Source of the DNA: Antennarius striatus
Taxonomy: Eukaryota > Chordata > Actinopteri > Lophiiformes > Antennariidae
Length of the DNA stretch: 64,000 nt
Direction of reading: 5' to 3'
Assembly: GCF_040054535.1 (NCBI RefSeq)
Contig: NC_090777.1
Span: 11,753,001-11,817,000 of the forward strand
This document shows positions 63,001 to 64,000 of this stretch, in pieces (position 1 is the first letter of the stretch; the number at the start of each line of letters is the position of its first letter). Below the pieces are notes generated by a model, which saw only the letters and a list, made by a program, of their open reading frames with translations, made no database searches and was not told the DNA's origin. The position numbers and the translations under genes were made by a program.

Positions 63001-63377
63001 CCCATCATCAGCAGCACAAAAATGAGTGTGTGAATACAAGTTAACCGCGGATAACCAAGGCGTCACAACTTGTAAAAGAGACTTAAGACATCATCTGTGG
63101 TATCTTTTAATAACTCTGTGAAGCCTGTGTGAGACTAATTACCTGTTTGTTTTGCAGGACATACGTGGCCCATTTCATTGGGCTCAGGAGTGGGACTGGG
63201 CATGGCGTATGCCAACTGTCAGAATGACCTGAGGTTGCATTATCTGCAGCACGAAGGCCAGAAGGTCTGGCTATGCAAATAACATTTATTAAGTTCATTA
63301 TTATCTCTACATTAGGAAAAAAGCTCTCAAGTTTTGTGAATCAAGGATTAACTGTTTTTTTTCTTCAACAGGACTAA
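60006..63377 (+). CDS. micos10: MICOS complex subunit MIC10
   Basis: Exons 60006-60069, 62022-62069, 63158-63264 and 63372-63377 (GAC TAA) give 74 residues. Human MIC10 has 78. MIC10 bends the inner mitochondrial membrane at crista junctions by oligomerising through glycine motifs. Both family features are visible: the N-terminal SEKELGKKWDKCLAD, then two membrane segments with glycine-rich cores, GTGLGLGIVFSVLFF (residues 22-36) and GSGVGLGMAYANC (46-58). A positively charged FKRHTW loop joins them, giving a hairpin. No cleavable presequence is present, as expected. An in-frame ATG lies nine bases upstream at 59997, but the second ATG matches family N-termini. The last exon adds only one Asp; failure to splice exon 3 would give VWLCK instead. 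Confidence 0.93.
61211..61800 (-). mobile_element. Degraded Tc1-like transposon remnant in micos10 intron 1
   Basis: Plus-strand text such as AGATTCTCGTTGTGGTCTGG, CTCCCTGAACCACTCTCAATG, GGCATTATCATCTTGGAATA and GACGGGTGCATCGCTTCATC is the reverse complement of a familiar fish Tc1-like transposase gene. Later parts (CTTAAGGCTACTTAGCTGTT, CCATGAGTTCTACTGT) belong to the same gene, but large internal pieces are missing. No open frame remains. The borders are approximate. Confidence 0.65.
62480..62705 (+). mobile_element. 3' end of a non-LTR element with (GATT)n tail
   Basis: Contains GGAGTTTCTTCCTCAACGAG, TGATAAAGCGCTTTGAAATG and ATAAATAAAACTTGATTGAT, ending in five to six GATT steps. This is the form of the 3' terminus of common fish LINEs or SINEs that end in short tandem repeats. 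No coding part is present. It lies in micos10 intron 2. Confidence 0.6.
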
Positions 63378-63533
63378 CAGCTGCAAGATTTTGAGAATCA
63401 TTGATTTGTTTTATATCATTCTGACTTTTGTTTTTTATTCTATGGGAAAATCTCGATCAGTTGTACCGTTGAATCATCTATCCATCCTGTAAAAATTAAA
63501 TTTCTGTGTGCCTGACCAGAACTCTGTTTATTT

Positions 63534-63539
63534 AATAAA
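63534..63539 (+). other. Poly(A) signal of micos10
   Basis: AATAAA about 155 bases after the micos10 stop codon, with no better upstream candidate except AATTAAAT near 63494. Confidence 0.5.
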
Positions 63540-63709
63540 ATTTCATAACAACAAAACTGATGTTATTGTAAATTATTTCCCTCATATGCCTTGTAATCGA
63601 TTGAGCCATTGAAGATACATTTTCCTAATAAGTACAAAAACTCAAGACTAACATATTGGCATTCCACGTGGAAATGGTGATGCTTGAAGTAAGACGAGTT
63701 AGTTCAGCT

Positions 63710-64000
63710 TTGAAAAGGTGAGTTTTCAGTTTATTTCTGGATGCAAGTGGGAGTTAATTTCTGAAGAGTTTTGCATAGGGAAGATGGGGCTGCAAATCAA
63801 ACACCATCCCATAAGGTGGTGGGCTCGGTGTGGGTGAGAGGAGGTCAGAAGGTTGGCAGCAGTTGATCTGATGTGGCAAATGATAGGCGAAGTGATGGAG
63901 ATTAGTCATTTCTGAGGGGGCATGAAAATCAAGAGCTTTGCATATTATGTTTAGTACGTGAAGAGGCTATTGAAATGATGGAGAGCACAGGACTTAACCC
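63710..64000. repeat. Probable interspersed repeat at right edge
   Basis: Text such as AAAAGGTGAGTTTTCAGTTT, then GAAGATGGGGCTGC and a G-rich GGTGGGCTCGGTGTGGGTG stretch, resembles a widespread fish interspersed repeat whose family I cannot name. It runs off the window. No coding exon recognised. Confidence 0.35.

Overview
This is vertebrate nuclear DNA, most likely from a teleost (ray-finned) fish. Genes are split into many short exons with GT-AG introns. Intergenic and intronic DNA is AT-rich and full of fish-type interspersed repeats: tRNA-derived SINEs, a DANA/mermaid-like element, Tc1-like transposon remnants, non-LTR retrotransposon pieces and microsatellites. I see no bacterial, viral or CRISPR features.

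Six protein-coding genes can be read. From left to right: (1) the N-terminal three quarters of dennd2c, minus strand, 823-10494, running off the left edge, with a probable non-coding first exon near 13.8-13.9 kb; (2) a complete ampd1, minus strand, 15 coding exons, 16684-25740; (3) a two-coding-exon N-terminal RASSF gene of RASSF7/8 type, plus strand, 27705-29203; (4) a complete csde1 (UNR), minus strand, 18 coding exons, 31424-42121, with two candidate alternative N-terminal exons at 42.7-44.0 kb and a probable first exon at 47.7 kb; (5) sike1, plus strand, five exons, 54988-58501; (6) micos10 (MIC10), plus strand, four exons, 60006-63377. My exon chains for ampd1, the RASSF gene, csde1, sike1 and micos10 all close in frame (731, 475, 798, 218 and 74 residues), which supports the splice sites chosen.

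The order dennd2c-ampd1-csde1-sike1 matches the human 1p13.2 block, but NRAS, which lies between AMPD1 and CSDE1 in human, is not recognisable here. A RASSF7/8-type gene occupies that interval instead. The genes are not an operon and have unrelated roles: Rab GEF, muscle purine nucleotide cycle, Ras-association scaffold, RNA-binding translation regulator, innate immune signalling suppressor and mitochondrial crista architecture.

The most striking non-genic structure is a pair of related 1.66 kb and 1.95 kb inverted composite transposable elements in two csde1 introns. Each has TA-flanked terminal inverted repeats and an internal nested element starting and ending in ggcccc/ggggcc. One makes up about 95% of its intron. 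The 48-54.9 kb interval is mostly retroelement debris. I did not find a convincing undescribed biological system; the findings concern gene structure, synteny and transposon architecture.
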